Assembly: GCF_037479095.1 (NCBI RefSeq)
Contig: NZ_JBBGZW010000002.1
Location: forward strand, 124,001-188,000
Reading direction: 5' to 3'
Source: Pantoea nemavictus
GTDB lineage: Bacteria > Pseudomonadota > Gammaproteobacteria > Enterobacterales > Enterobacteriaceae
DNA: 64,000 nucleotides
The position numbers and the translations under genes were made by a program. Shown piece by piece: positions 1-8,358 of this stretch (positions are counted from its first letter, which is position 1; each line of letters starts with the position of its first letter). A model generated the notes under the pieces. The model was not told the DNA's origin. It saw only the letters and a program-made list of their open reading frames with translations, and searched no databases.

Positions 1-10
1 GGATAATCAT

Positions 11-178
11 TTAACTCTTGAATTGCAGCTTGTTTGCCTGCTGAAACTTTTCTAAGGCAAGTGTTGTGTGGCCAAACCCGACGTAACTTTCATGTAGCAA
101 CGTCAGTATGCAGAGGTGAAGAGCCACATCAATGCGATCCTTGCCAGCAATGCAGCGTCGTGATTTAGCCGTTACAAA
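11..178 (-). pseudogene. Decayed ORF fragment at the left edge
   Basis: On the minus strand an open frame of 55 codons ends at a TAA at 11-13 and is closed upstream by a TGA at 179-181. It has no credible start codon or Shine-Dalgarno. The translation is protein-like, with a stretch reading AGKDRIDVALHLCILTLLHE, and looks like the C-terminal end of a small gene that has lost its start. I do not recognise the family. It could also be chance coding in a non-coding stretch. Confidence 0.25.
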
Positions 179-334
179 TCAAAGTGCATGTAATGTATAT
201 TATGTTAAATGAGATATCTAAACGCGCACTCTAAACTTGTTCAGTCCTATCACCTGCTCTTTTGAAAAATCGCATTGGTAAATGTTCAACTAGCCAGTAA
301 GCCTGCTGGCTAGTTGAAATGGCCTTCAAGCGCC
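179..334. other. Non-coding stretch before the acetyltransferase end
   Basis: AT-rich sequence with no credible gene. The only structure I see is the hairpin at 285-318, annotated separately. Confidence 0.5.
285..318 (-). terminator. Terminator-like hairpin after the GNAT gene
   Basis: A perfect 13-bp inverted repeat (TTCAACTAGCCAG at 285-297, its complement at 306-318) with an 8-nt loop lies 17 bp beyond the acetyltransferase stop. No clean T-tract follows on the minus strand, so it may be an mRNA-stabilising stem or a Rho-assisted terminator rather than a classical intrinsic one. Confidence 0.5.
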
Positions 335-844
335 TCACTTTGTCATCTGCAACTCATACACCACGCAAGGTACATCGTAATGTCGCTCAATGCCTTTGTA
401 GGTCATTCCCAGCCGCTGCATCACCTTGTGCGAAGCGCTGTTTTCAGGATCGGCAACGGCAACTAAATAGTTCACGCCGACATCCTCAACCGCAAACTTA
501 ACGATCGCCTGCGCCGCCTCTGTTGCATAGCCTTTGCCGTGATGATTGGCATTGAGACGCCAGCCAATTTCCAGCGGCGCACCATCCTGATTGGCCAGAT
601 GCTGAAGGCATGCTGCGCCAACTACCTCACCGGAGGCTTTTTCCCGCATTGCCCACCATGAAAATCCATACTGCTGCCAGCGCGCCTGCACGCGCTCAAT
701 CGTGGCTAGTGTCTCTTCCGGCGTTTTTACCACGCCATTACTGATGTAACGCATGATCTCCGGATCGTTTTCCATCGCATGCAGGCCATCAAAATGGGCG
801 AGTTGAAAAGGTTCCAGCCGCAGCCGAATGGTCTCTAATTCCAT
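335..844 (-). CDS. GNAT family N-acetyltransferase (RimJ/RimL-like)
   Basis: A 169-residue cytoplasmic acetyl-CoA-dependent N-acetyltransferase of the RimJ/RimL type; the substrate is unknown. The N-terminus (ETIRLRLEPF) is typical of the family. The acetyl-CoA loop region is around residues 97-110 (GWRLNANHHGKGYATEAA), followed by the NxxS-type stretch NSASHKVMQRLG and a terminal Y-rich strand. Length is normal. The ATG at 844 is preceded by GGAGG. It is transcribed divergently from the HipB/HipA pair and shows no functional link to neighbours. Confidence 0.85.
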   Translation of the reverse strand: MELETIRLRLEPFQLAHFDGLHAMENDPEIMRYISNGVVKTPEETLATIERVQARWQQYGFSWWAMREKASGEVVGAACLQHLANQDGAPLEIGWRLNANHHGKGYATEAAQAIVKFAVEDVGVNYLVAVADPENSASHKVMQRLGMTYKGIERHYDVPCVVYELQMTK

Positions 845-966
845 GGTTCCTCCAAAGAGCGTCGATAGCTTTAAAAGGTTTTTAAAACAACCTTATCATT
901 GAATTTAGCTTATAAAGTTGCTTTAAACAGCTCTAATTTTATGCAGATCTTTCATGGTAATGCTAC

Positions 967-972
967 TATAAT
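967..972 (+). promoter_or_regulatory. Candidate -10 box of the HipB/HipA operon
   Basis: A consensus TATAAT lies 52 bp upstream of the HipB-like start; no convincing -35 hexamer is found at 17 bp. The surrounding 880-960 stretch is rich in TTTAAA-type short repeats (GCTTATAAAG, GCTTTAAAC) that could serve as autoregulatory sites for the HTH protein, which is inference. Confidence 0.45.
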
Positions 973-1023
973 GGCTTAATTTGAAGCCCTTAAGTTTGTA
1001 ATTGAAACATAGGAGCTCTTTAT

Positions 1024-1365
1024 ATGTCCCTTAATCTATATTCAGAATCTGCTATGATAGCTGCGCTGGGGCAACGCCTAAAAGATCATCGATTGCGACG
1101 TAACATGCTACAGAAAGAGTTGGCTCATAAGGCGGGAATTTCGGTGTCAGCACTAAAAAAGCTGGAAAATGATGGCAAGGTGACGCTGGAAAACTTTATG
1201 AAGGTGGTTTTTGCGTTACGTCTGGAGAGAGAGATGATGACCTTATTCTCTGCGCCGGCGCTGAGCATAGCTCAGGTTGAGGCTCTCAATGCACCGATTC
1301 GTCAGCGGGCCGCACGGCCCAAAGCAAACTCCTTAACCCTCAATAAAGGTGATAAGGCGGAATGA
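1024..1365 (+). CDS. HipB-like HTH antitoxin/regulator
   Basis: A 113-residue protein with an HTH_3 (Cro/C1-type) domain at about residues 14-65 (RLKDHRLRRNMLQKELAHKAG then ISVSALKKLEND, the recognition region). The C-terminus is a basic, probably flexible tail. AGGAG sits 8 nt before the ATG. Its stop overlaps the HipA-like start (ATGA at 1362-1365), the usual antitoxin-first arrangement. In this family the protein binds its kinase partner and represses its own promoter. That role is inferred from family and context. Confidence 0.8.
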   Translation: MSLNLYSESAMIAALGQRLKDHRLRRNMLQKELAHKAGISVSALKKLENDGKVTLENFMKVVFALRLEREMMTLFSAPALSIAQVEALNAPIRQRAARPKANSLTLNKGDKAE

Positions 1366-2636
1366 GAAAATCAAACGTTAGCTTCGCGCCACTGCAACGA
1401 ATGGAGGTCATCTATGAAGGCTGGGGTGAAAAGTGGTGTTTAGGCATACTCGCGGCGGGTAGACAACGCGGCGAATGGTTATTCGAGTTCTCAGAACAGA
1501 GCATTCAGCGCGGCATTGAGTTTTCGCCTGTGCTTCATCCACCGGCCAACACCACTTATAGCGATTTCGAGCGCCATCAGGAAGGTATCCCAGGATTTAT
1601 TGCCGACTCTCTACCTGATGGTTGGGGACGTTTGTTGATGGATCGACTGCTGCGCCGCAATGATATTGAACCTGCTACCTTGTCTCCACTGGATCGGTTA
1701 GCGATGCTAGGCAGCAATACCATGGGTGCGCTTACTTACCGCCCGCTGTTGGACGTGCCAGGCCACGAAACGAATCCAAATAGTATCAGCGACCTGATGG
1801 TGCTAGCTCGGGAAATTGAGATTGAGGTAGCGGGCCAGGACTCCGATGTGCTGTCTGAACTGGTACGCCTTGGCGGTTCGCCGCACGGTGCTCGACCCAA
1901 AGTCCTGGTGGAGTTTGATTCTGCTAGCGGACGCATAAATTCATCGGCCTTTTCCGGCAGCGATCCCTGGCTGATAAAATTCCCCGCAGCGCAGGAATCG
2001 GCTTGGGTCTGTGCTTTGGAAGAGGTTTATGCGCGTATGGCGAGACAAGCCGGTATTGAATTCCCGGAAAGCCGCTGGTTTCCGCTCGAAGATGGCCTCG
2101 CGGCCTTTGGCGTTAAACGTTTCGATCGCTATCAGGGAATGCGTGTGCCGACACTGAGTATGGCGGGCGTACTGCAGGCAGACTTTCGACTTCCCTGCCT
2201 CGATTACAGCGATATTTTGCAAGCGACAGCGATGGTCACGCGATCTGCCGTGGAGCGCGAGGTCCAGGCGCGTCGTATGGTATTCAATGTGATCATGAAT
2301 AACCAGGACGATCATGCGAAGAACTTCGCGTTTACCCTTAACCAGAATGAAGAGTGGCAAGTTTCACCCGCCTACGATCTCACCTTACAAATGGGGCCTG
2401 GTGGGCAGCATCAGTCATCAGTCGCTGGTTACGGCACGAAAATCAGTCGTAAAGCACTAATAAAGGCCGGGAAATCCGCTGATATTAACGAGAAAATCAT
2501 TAATACCATTATTGAGGAAGTGTGCGACGTTGCCGCCACATTTACCACGATGACTAAAACATTAGACGATGCAATTCCTAAAGCGGTCATAAAGTCTACA
2601 GCTGCAAAAATTGAAGCTGCCATCAAGGCACTTTAA
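1362..2636 (+). CDS. HipA family serine/threonine kinase toxin
   Basis: A 424-residue HipA-type kinase. Family members phosphorylate translation-related targets (GltX in E. coli HipA) and induce dormancy. An N-terminal HipA_N domain spans about residues 25-130. The glycine-rich loop is GGSPHGARPK (171-180) and a Lys in LIKFP is near 206. The catalytic motif DDHAKN is at 316-321 and the metal-binding Asp is in SPAYDL (339). All key residues appear present, so the kinase should be active. It is translationally coupled to the HipB-like gene. The target is unknown. Confidence 0.8.
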   Translation: MRKSNVSFAPLQRMEVIYEGWGEKWCLGILAAGRQRGEWLFEFSEQSIQRGIEFSPVLHPPANTTYSDFERHQEGIPGFIADSLPDGWGRLLMDRLLRRNDIEPATLSPLDRLAMLGSNTMGALTYRPLLDVPGHETNPNSISDLMVLAREIEIEVAGQDSDVLSELVRLGGSPHGARPKVLVEFDSASGRINSSAFSGSDPWLIKFPAAQESAWVCALEEVYARMARQAGIEFPESRWFPLEDGLAAFGVKRFDRYQGMRVPTLSMAGVLQADFRLPCLDYSDILQATAMVTRSAVEREVQARRMVFNVIMNNQDDHAKNFAFTLNQNEEWQVSPAYDLTLQMGPGGQHQSSVAGYGTKISRKALIKAGKSADINEKIINTIIEEVCDVAATFTTMTKTLDDAIPKAVIKSTAAKIEAAIKAL

Positions 2637-2659
2637 TCGAAATATCATTTAGCGTGGCA

Positions 2660-2682
2660 CGGGGAAAATTAAAGATTCCCCG
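2660..2682. terminator. Hairpin between convergent hipA-like and gntR-like genes
   Basis: CGGGGAA (2660-2666) pairs with TTCCCCG (2676-2682) around an A/T-rich 9-nt loop, in the 57-bp gap between two convergent genes. It could terminate both units, but neither side has a strong T-tract. Confidence 0.5.
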
Positions 2683-2693
2683 CACAGGTTAAA

Positions 2694-3410
2694 TCAATTG
2701 ACCTTATGCAGCGCCTGCACCAGCGTCATGGCGTAAGGCGAGGCTTCTGAAATATCCAATTGCTGCTCAAGTTCAATAAGATGATCGCGCATCAGCTGCT
2801 GTGCATTGGCGGTATTTCCGGCGTTAAGTTGATCAATGATCTGCTGATGCTCATCACATTGGCACACCGGCATCTCATTACGCTGATAAAGCATGACAAT
2901 CAGCGAACTTAGCACCATCAAATTATGCAGAATATCTTCCAGCACTTTGTTATCGGCAATTTTGCCCAGCAGCAGATGAAACGCACCAAGCTGATACACC
3001 ACCCGTTGCCGCTCCTGGCTATGAATCGCCTCGTGTTCCTCTTTTTGCTGCTGTTGCAATTGCCAGGCAAATGCCGCCATTTTTTCCGGCGTTATGCAGG
3101 CAATAATCGCCGATTCTATGGCATGGCGAGCGGTGAAGATTTCACGCGCTGTAGTGGCGGATGGCTGTGCAACAATCGCACCTACATTGGGCTCAATGGT
3201 GACAATATGCTGCAACGCCATGCGCTGCAGTGCCGCCTGCACATGGTTGCGGTTTGCCGTAAGTGCATCAACAATCTGCGCTTCAATCAATCGCGTTCCC
3301 GGCCGTAGCTTATGCTGGGCAATGGCCATGGTTAGCGAATCATAAATGCGGGTGATCTCTTTTTGTCTGGGGGTTAATTTCGCGCCCATACTCAATCCTG
3401 TATCGGTCAT
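2694..3410 (-). CDS. GntR family regulator, FCD subfamily
   Basis: A 238-residue regulator with an N-terminal winged HTH (about residues 15-85, with the typical LRPGTRLIEAQI turn) and an all-helical FCD ligand domain (about 95-220). The FCD domain shows the expected Asp/His-bearing helices (FHLLLGKIADN, CDEHQQIIDQL). AGGGGG precedes the ATG. It lies 26 bp behind the last amidohydrolase gene on the same strand, so it is the tail gene of the catabolic operon and probably its regulator. The palindrome ATTGCTAGCAAT at 12987 and 14465 is the best candidate operator. Effector unknown. Confidence 0.85.
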   Translation of the reverse strand: MTDTGLSMGAKLTPRQKEITRIYDSLTMAIAQHKLRPGTRLIEAQIVDALTANRNHVQAALQRMALQHIVTIEPNVGAIVAQPSATTAREIFTARHAIESAIIACITPEKMAAFAWQLQQQQKEEHEAIHSQERQRVVYQLGAFHLLLGKIADNKVLEDILHNLMVLSSLIVMLYQRNEMPVCQCDEHQQIIDQLNAGNTANAQQLMRDHLIELEQQLDISEASPYAMTLVQALHKVN

Positions 3411-3436
3411 GTCGGTCCCCCTGAAATATACATCAT

Positions 3437-4660
3437 TTAGGCGCGGTAAACGCGTTGGCCGCGGAAGTAACTGGCTGAAATTGCAGGCAGACGCGCCACC
3501 GCTTCGGCTGAGCAGCTGGCGTTAAGCAGGATAAAATCAGCCGCGTCGCCCGCCATTGGCCAGACGCGTGCGCCCTGCTCATTCAGCGGCAGTATATCGC
3601 CGGTGGCAATCGCCAGCGCCCGGTTAAGCGCAAACTCGGTACCGCGCCCATAAAGTTGAGCCCACAAGTTGGCTTTTTCCAGCATGCTGCCGCTGCCAAA
3701 TGGCGACCAATGATCAATCACGCTGTCGGTACCGGTCATCAGCTTTACGCCACATTGGCGCAACAACGGCAACGGCATAGCGTTTTTCCCCAACGGTAAA
3801 CCGGACGCCAGACTAACGCCCAGCGTCGCCATACGTTCACCCAGCGCCTGCACTTCAGCATCGCCAATTTGCGCCAGACAGTAAGCATGGCTCAGCGTCA
3901 CTCGCCCTTGCAGCTTCGGCGCCTGTTCTACTCTGTCCAGCAGATAGCGAATACAGGCAATACCGCTGCTGGCATCTTCATGTAGATGAATATCCACGCC
4001 GCTGTGACTGTCGTGCGCCAGATCGAGCATGATGTCCAGAGAACGCGGCATATCACCATCAACTTTGGTGGGATCAAGCCCGCCGGTCCATTGGCAGCCA
4101 AGTGCCAGCGCCTCACGCATCAGCGAGGTTACGCCCGAGCGCAACAGACCGTGCTGCGGAAACGCCACAGTTTCGCAGTTGATGACGCCATCAAACGCTT
4201 CCAGCGCCTGCAGCAGATGTTCAAGGCTGCGCAGTCCGCTTACCGGATCGATATTGCAGTGGCTGCGTATCGTCGTCGTGCCGTTGCGCAGCAGCAGTGT
4301 GATCAACTGTTGTGCATGCTCCACCGAATCCGCTAACAGCGTCGGTAAAAGCTGCTGCTCCAGCGCGATCATCTGGAAAATATCCTGCTCGTTATTCGGC
4401 TTAGCGGCTCGCCACGGTCGGCCATAAAACGTCTTATCCAGATGGATATGCATATCGCGCAGTGCCGGCAACATCAGCAGGCCGCCCGCATCCACCTGCG
4501 GCAATGGGCCTGGTGCTTCGTGCTGCGGCGTGATGGCGACAATGCGGCCGTGGTTAATTTCGAGCGCAAACAGATCGCTACGCGTACCCTGAATATGACC
4601 GTTATTTTCAATAAATCCGGTCTCTAACCTGACGTTGGTCAGTAGATAGTGTTCATTCAT
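3437..4660 (-). CDS. CodA-like amidohydrolase (cytosine deaminase family) 1
   Basis: A 407-residue cytoplasmic metal-dependent amidohydrolase. The metal motifs are visible: DMHIHLDKT (HxH after strand 1), HLHED, LSHAYC and TGTDSVIDHWSPFG with the catalytic Asp. The order and the HLDKT and DSVIDHW signatures are those of cytosine deaminase-type and related N-heterocycle deaminases. It overlaps the preceding amidohydrolase by 8 bp and is followed by the GntR gene. The paralogue at 6143 has the same architecture. It probably deaminates or ring-opens the compound imported by the adjacent ABC transporter; the substrate cannot be read from the sequence. Confidence 0.85.
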   Translation of the reverse strand: MNEHYLLTNVRLETGFIENNGHIQGTRSDLFALEINHGRIVAITPQHEAPGPLPQVDAGGLLMLPALRDMHIHLDKTFYGRPWRAAKPNNEQDIFQMIALEQQLLPTLLADSVEHAQQLITLLLRNGTTTIRSHCNIDPVSGLRSLEHLLQALEAFDGVINCETVAFPQHGLLRSGVTSLMREALALGCQWTGGLDPTKVDGDMPRSLDIMLDLAHDSHSGVDIHLHEDASSGIACIRYLLDRVEQAPKLQGRVTLSHAYCLAQIGDAEVQALGERMATLGVSLASGLPLGKNAMPLPLLRQCGVKLMTGTDSVIDHWSPFGSGSMLEKANLWAQLYGRGTEFALNRALAIATGDILPLNEQGARVWPMAGDAADFILLNASCSAEAVARLPAISASYFRGQRVYRA

Positions 4661-6143
4661 GGACTGCGCCTCGGGTTACGCGGGGAAATGACGATGTGAC
4701 GATCTCTTCCACCGGCGGATGGCCCACGGTTCTCTCCGGATAAGTAGAAATGATGTGCGCAAAGACCTGTTGCGACTCGGCGTGTAACGCGGCGGCGCTC
4801 TGCCCGCTGTTCACCAACTCGCGATCCCACACCACTTTGCGTCCGGCGATAATCACGCCGGTGACATCCCGGCCGTTGCCGTTCAATACCAGCGACGTGA
4901 TCGGATCGAAGATCTGTCCCAGCGCGGGTTGATCGAGATTGACCAGCATCATATCGGCCTGACATCCCGCCGCCAGCCGCCCGAGGTCGTCGCGTCCCAG
5001 CGCCTGGGCACCACCCAGCGTCGCCATGCGGTAATAATCTGCCGCGCTAGCAGCCGCGATATCGCCGGTAACCACGCGCGTAAGCACCACGCCCATCTGC
5101 ATATTGGTAAACATATCGGCAGGAAAAGTATCGCTACCCAGCGCCAGATTGATGCCAGCCGCTTTGAGTGCCGGATAGTGCTCCAGATATTTGCCGTGGC
5201 GACCGGAAACCAGCGGACAGGCCACCACGGACGCGCCAGATTGTGCCAACCGGGCAATATCTTCAGCGACGCTTGCCGAACTGGGATTCACGCCGCCGAG
5301 GAACTGGCCATGCGGCAACAGCATATGGCGATTAAGCAGGCCATTCTCATCGAGAACCTGCAGCGAGCTGCGCCCCTGATAGCGCCGGGCGATTTCACCC
5401 ACCTCTAGCTCACTCTGGCAGCAGTGCAGCCGCGTCGGGCACCCTAATGACGTGACAACGTCACCCAGATCTTGTAACCACACGGCATCCCCACCCTCAA
5501 TGCGATCGGGAGCCAGCATGCCGCTTAGTGTGGAAACGCCGCGCTGCTGCATGCGCTGGTAGAAATTAACCGCATCGTCTAATCCCTGTTGGGCGCGCTG
5601 ACGATTGCCGTTCCATGAAAACTGCCCCTGATTATCGCTGGCGTAGTAGCCGGCCATAAACGCCGGTCCCAGCCATGCTCGCGCGCCTAGAGATTCAGCA
5701 ACATCGGCGGCGTACAGGTATTCATCGAAATCTTCGGCCCATTCGCGGTAGAGAATAGAGGTGATAGGCGCAAAACTGGTGATGCCGTTAAGCAGCAGAT
5801 GGCTGTAAGCATAATGCTTGGCGAAGTTAAGCTGCTCGCGGCTGTAGAGATCGCGCCGGTGCCAGTCGGCGGCGACAATGCGCCCTTTTTTCCAGCCCGG
5901 CTGGTTGTCGAACGCCAGCACGGTGGTATCGAGATCGCCCAACGCATCAAGGTCAATAAATCCAGGACCGACCAGACAATTCCCGGCATTGATCTCTTCA
6001 TCAACCTGGCCGGTGTAATCAAAGCCAACAAACAGAATGCGTTCGCCCTGCCACACCACTTCGCCATCCGGCAGCAGGCAGTGATCGCCATCGCGATAGC
6101 CCACTACCCAAGCGGCGCGCAGGCGGGTTACTTTCTCGCTCAT
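4653..6143 (-). CDS. Divergent amidohydrolase with DxD in place of HxH
   Basis: A 496-residue protein of the ATZ/TRZ-like amidohydrolase group. The later metal and catalytic positions are recognisable (LHCCQSE, LPHGQF, LGSDTFPADM). The first metal motif, normally HxH, reads GFIDLDALGDLD, so both histidines are replaced by Asp. I chose the ATG at 6143 because it overlaps the upstream stop as ATGA and has GGGGAG upstream; the in-frame GTG at 6155 sits on that Shine-Dalgarno. It is flanked on both sides by CodA-like enzymes in one operon. It is either a subfamily with altered metal use or a partner with a different reaction. Confidence 0.75.
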   Translation of the reverse strand: MSEKVTRLRAAWVVGYRDGDHCLLPDGEVVWQGERILFVGFDYTGQVDEEINAGNCLVGPGFIDLDALGDLDTTVLAFDNQPGWKKGRIVAADWHRRDLYSREQLNFAKHYAYSHLLLNGITSFAPITSILYREWAEDFDEYLYAADVAESLGARAWLGPAFMAGYYASDNQGQFSWNGNRQRAQQGLDDAVNFYQRMQQRGVSTLSGMLAPDRIEGGDAVWLQDLGDVVTSLGCPTRLHCCQSELEVGEIARRYQGRSSLQVLDENGLLNRHMLLPHGQFLGGVNPSSASVAEDIARLAQSGASVVACPLVSGRHGKYLEHYPALKAAGINLALGSDTFPADMFTNMQMGVVLTRVVTGDIAAASAADYYRMATLGGAQALGRDDLGRLAAGCQADMMLVNLDQPALGQIFDPITSLVLNGNGRDVTGVIIAGRKVVWDRELVNSGQSAAALHAESQQVFAHIISTYPERTVGHPPVEEIVTSSFPRVTRGAVHE

Positions 6144-7333
6144 CAGAACAGGCACTCCCCATTTGCGGCGATCAGTTTGCCGCCTTTGATCACTTTACGA
6201 TCGCGCGGCAACTCCACTAGCGCTTCCACCATGCTGCGGCCGGGAATCAGCACCAGGTCGGCGCGATTGCCCGGCTGCAAACCATAGTTATCCAGTTCCA
6301 TTACGCGGGCACCGCCGTAAGTAATGGTCTCGGCGGCGCGCATAATTTCTCGATCCTGACGCCAGCGATAACGCAGTCCCATGGTGACCGCGCGCTGCAG
6401 CATGTCGCCGCTGCCATACGGGCTCCAGGTATCGCGCACGCCGTCATTACCGGCGCAAAAGGCGACGCCCGCTGCGGTCAGCAATTCATACGGCGGCACC
6501 GCGATATCCGCCGGCGCGGTCGTCGCCACCGACATGCCCAGCTCTGCCATCTCTTCGGCAAACTGTTGCTGGCGCGCCGGTTCAACCATGCCAAGACAGA
6601 AGCCGTGGCTCAGCGTAACGCGATTCTGCATCTGATAACGGCGGGTAAAGTCCAGCAGCAGCTCAAGGCTGAACGCGCCCAGTTCACCGCGTTCATGCAG
6701 ATGAATATCCAGCTTTTTATCGTGGCGCACCGCCAGGTCAAAGATGATCTGCAGATGACGCACCGGATCTTTATCGTATGAGCAGGGATCTAAGCCGCCC
6801 ACCAGCTCCGCGCCCATCGCCAGCGCACGATCCAGCAACGCTTCCGTTCCCGGACTTTGCAGAATGCCACTCTGGGGAAACGCGACAATCTCAATATCGA
6901 CCTGGTCAGCCAGCCGACGACGCGTCTCCAGCACACCTTCCAGGTTTGCCAGGCCAATTTCGTTATCAATGTCGACATGGGTACGAATAAACGAGGTTCC
7001 CGCCGCAATCGCGCGCCGCGTAATGCGTTCTGACTGCAGCTGCGCATCGGGCTGCTGCTCGCGGCGGTAATCACGCTCATTAGCAATAATCGCGGCAAGG
7101 TTGCGCGGCACTTCATTGCGATACCAGTCGCGTCCCAGCAAGGTTTTATCCAGATGAGCATGGCCATCTACCAGGCCAGGAAAAGCCTGCATGCCGCGCG
7201 CATTAATCAGGGTGGTGCCGGGTGCTAGAGGCAGATTAGCGCCACGCGCTGCAATCACGCCATTTTCCAGCAACAGGTCAACGGGTTGGCTTTCATCAAA
7301 CGGCGTGACGTGTTGAATTAATAGACTTTCCAT
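6143..7333 (-). CDS. CodA-like amidohydrolase (cytosine deaminase family) 2
   Basis: A 396-residue amidohydrolase with intact metal motifs: DGHAHLDKTLLG (HxH), DIHLHERG, LSHGFC and AGNDGVRDTWSPYG. Full length for the cytosine deaminase-like family. I place the start at 7333 because GGAGAG lies 7 nt upstream; longer in-frame starts at 7348 and 7387 lie closer to or inside the ATPase gene and lack a better site. It is the first enzyme gene after the ABC transporter genes. Its substrate is probably the imported compound or an early product; this is inference. Confidence 0.85.
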   Translation of the reverse strand: MESLLIQHVTPFDESQPVDLLLENGVIAARGANLPLAPGTTLINARGMQAFPGLVDGHAHLDKTLLGRDWYRNEVPRNLAAIIANERDYRREQQPDAQLQSERITRRAIAAGTSFIRTHVDIDNEIGLANLEGVLETRRRLADQVDIEIVAFPQSGILQSPGTEALLDRALAMGAELVGGLDPCSYDKDPVRHLQIIFDLAVRHDKKLDIHLHERGELGAFSLELLLDFTRRYQMQNRVTLSHGFCLGMVEPARQQQFAEEMAELGMSVATTAPADIAVPPYELLTAAGVAFCAGNDGVRDTWSPYGSGDMLQRAVTMGLRYRWRQDREIMRAAETITYGGARVMELDNYGLQPGNRADLVLIPGRSMVEALVELPRDRKVIKGGKLIAANGECLF

Positions 7334-7350
7334 CAGCTCTCTCCTCATGA

Positions 7351-8358
7351 TTAACAGGCCGCAGCGACCGCCGCCGGGAAATGACACTCAATCTGATGTT
7401 CTTCCGACAAGTTATGCACCGGCGGCATCATTTGCTGGCACAGCGGCTGTGCGTGACTGCAGCGTGCCGCGAAGGCACATCCCGACGGAGGTGACATCGG
7501 ATTGGGGGCTTCGCCGACGATCGGTTCGCGTTCTGTCGACGGGCTATCAAACTGTGGGATCGCCGCAATCAACAGACGCGTGTAGGGATGCGCGGGACGC
7601 GAGAAAATTTCCTCCACGCTGCCCTGTTCGACGATACGACCGAGGTACATGACACCAACCCGATCGGAAATATGGGAAATGACCGCCATGTTATGGCTGA
7701 TGAAAAAGTAGGTTAGCCCGTGCGTCTGCTGTAAGCGGCGCATCAGGTTTAATACCTGCGCCTGCACCGAGACATCCAGCGCTGAGGTGGGCTCGTCGCA
7801 AATCAGAAAGCCCGGCTGGGTCGCCAGCGCACGAGCAATGGAAATGCGCTGGCGCTGACCGCCGGAAAATTCATGCGGAAACTTATCCAAATCGTTGGCG
7901 GAGAGCCCAACCTGTTCCAGCAGCTGACCACAATAGCTGCGCGCCTGACGCGTGCTGCCCACTTTTTTACTCAGCACCAACGGCTCGGCCAGCGAACGCC
8001 CAATACGCCAGCGCGGATTGAGGCTGGCATACGGATCCTGGAAGATCATCTGAGTACCGTTCTGTGCCGCGTGCGTTTCGCTGGCGTCACCCTGCCAGGC
8101 GAACTTTATCGACCCTTCTGACGGCGTATACAGCCCTGCCAGCGCCCGCGCGATAGTCGATTTACCGCAGCCGGATTCGCCAACAATGCTAAAGGTTTCC
8201 CCCTGACGAATGGAGAGATTGATGCCGCGCACCGCATGCAGCTCGCGCCTGGCGCCGCGACGAAACAGCGAGCTGCGTTTTTCACGCCCGAGCTGAAAAC
8301 GAATGTGCAGATCGCGTACGTTCAACACTTCAGGCGGCAGCACTTTTTCACTTGTCAT
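7351..8358 (-). CDS. Oligopeptide/dipeptide-type ABC ATPase (DppF-like)
   Basis: A 335-residue cytoplasmic ATP-binding subunit. It has Walker A GESGCGKST, signature SGGQRQRISIARAL and Walker B FLICDEPTSALDVS. The family's C-terminal oligopeptide-ABC extension includes the Cys-bearing segment CAFAARCSHAQPLC. Its start overlaps the DppD-like stop by 4 bp. With the gene at 8355 it forms the heterodimeric motor of a peptide/opine/nickel-class importer. Its place just ahead of three amidohydrolases argues for uptake of a small nitrogen compound rather than generic peptides. Confidence 0.9.
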   Translation of the reverse strand: MTSEKVLPPEVLNVRDLHIRFQLGREKRSSLFRRGARRELHAVRGINLSIRQGETFSIVGESGCGKSTIARALAGLYTPSEGSIKFAWQGDASETHAAQNGTQMIFQDPYASLNPRWRIGRSLAEPLVLSKKVGSTRQARSYCGQLLEQVGLSANDLDKFPHEFSGGQRQRISIARALATQPGFLICDEPTSALDVSVQAQVLNLMRRLQQTHGLTYFFISHNMAVISHISDRVGVMYLGRIVEQGSVEEIFSRPAHPYTRLLIAAIPQFDSPSTEREPIVGEAPNPMSPPSGCAFAARCSHAQPLCQQMMPPVHNLSEEHQIECHFPAAVAAAC

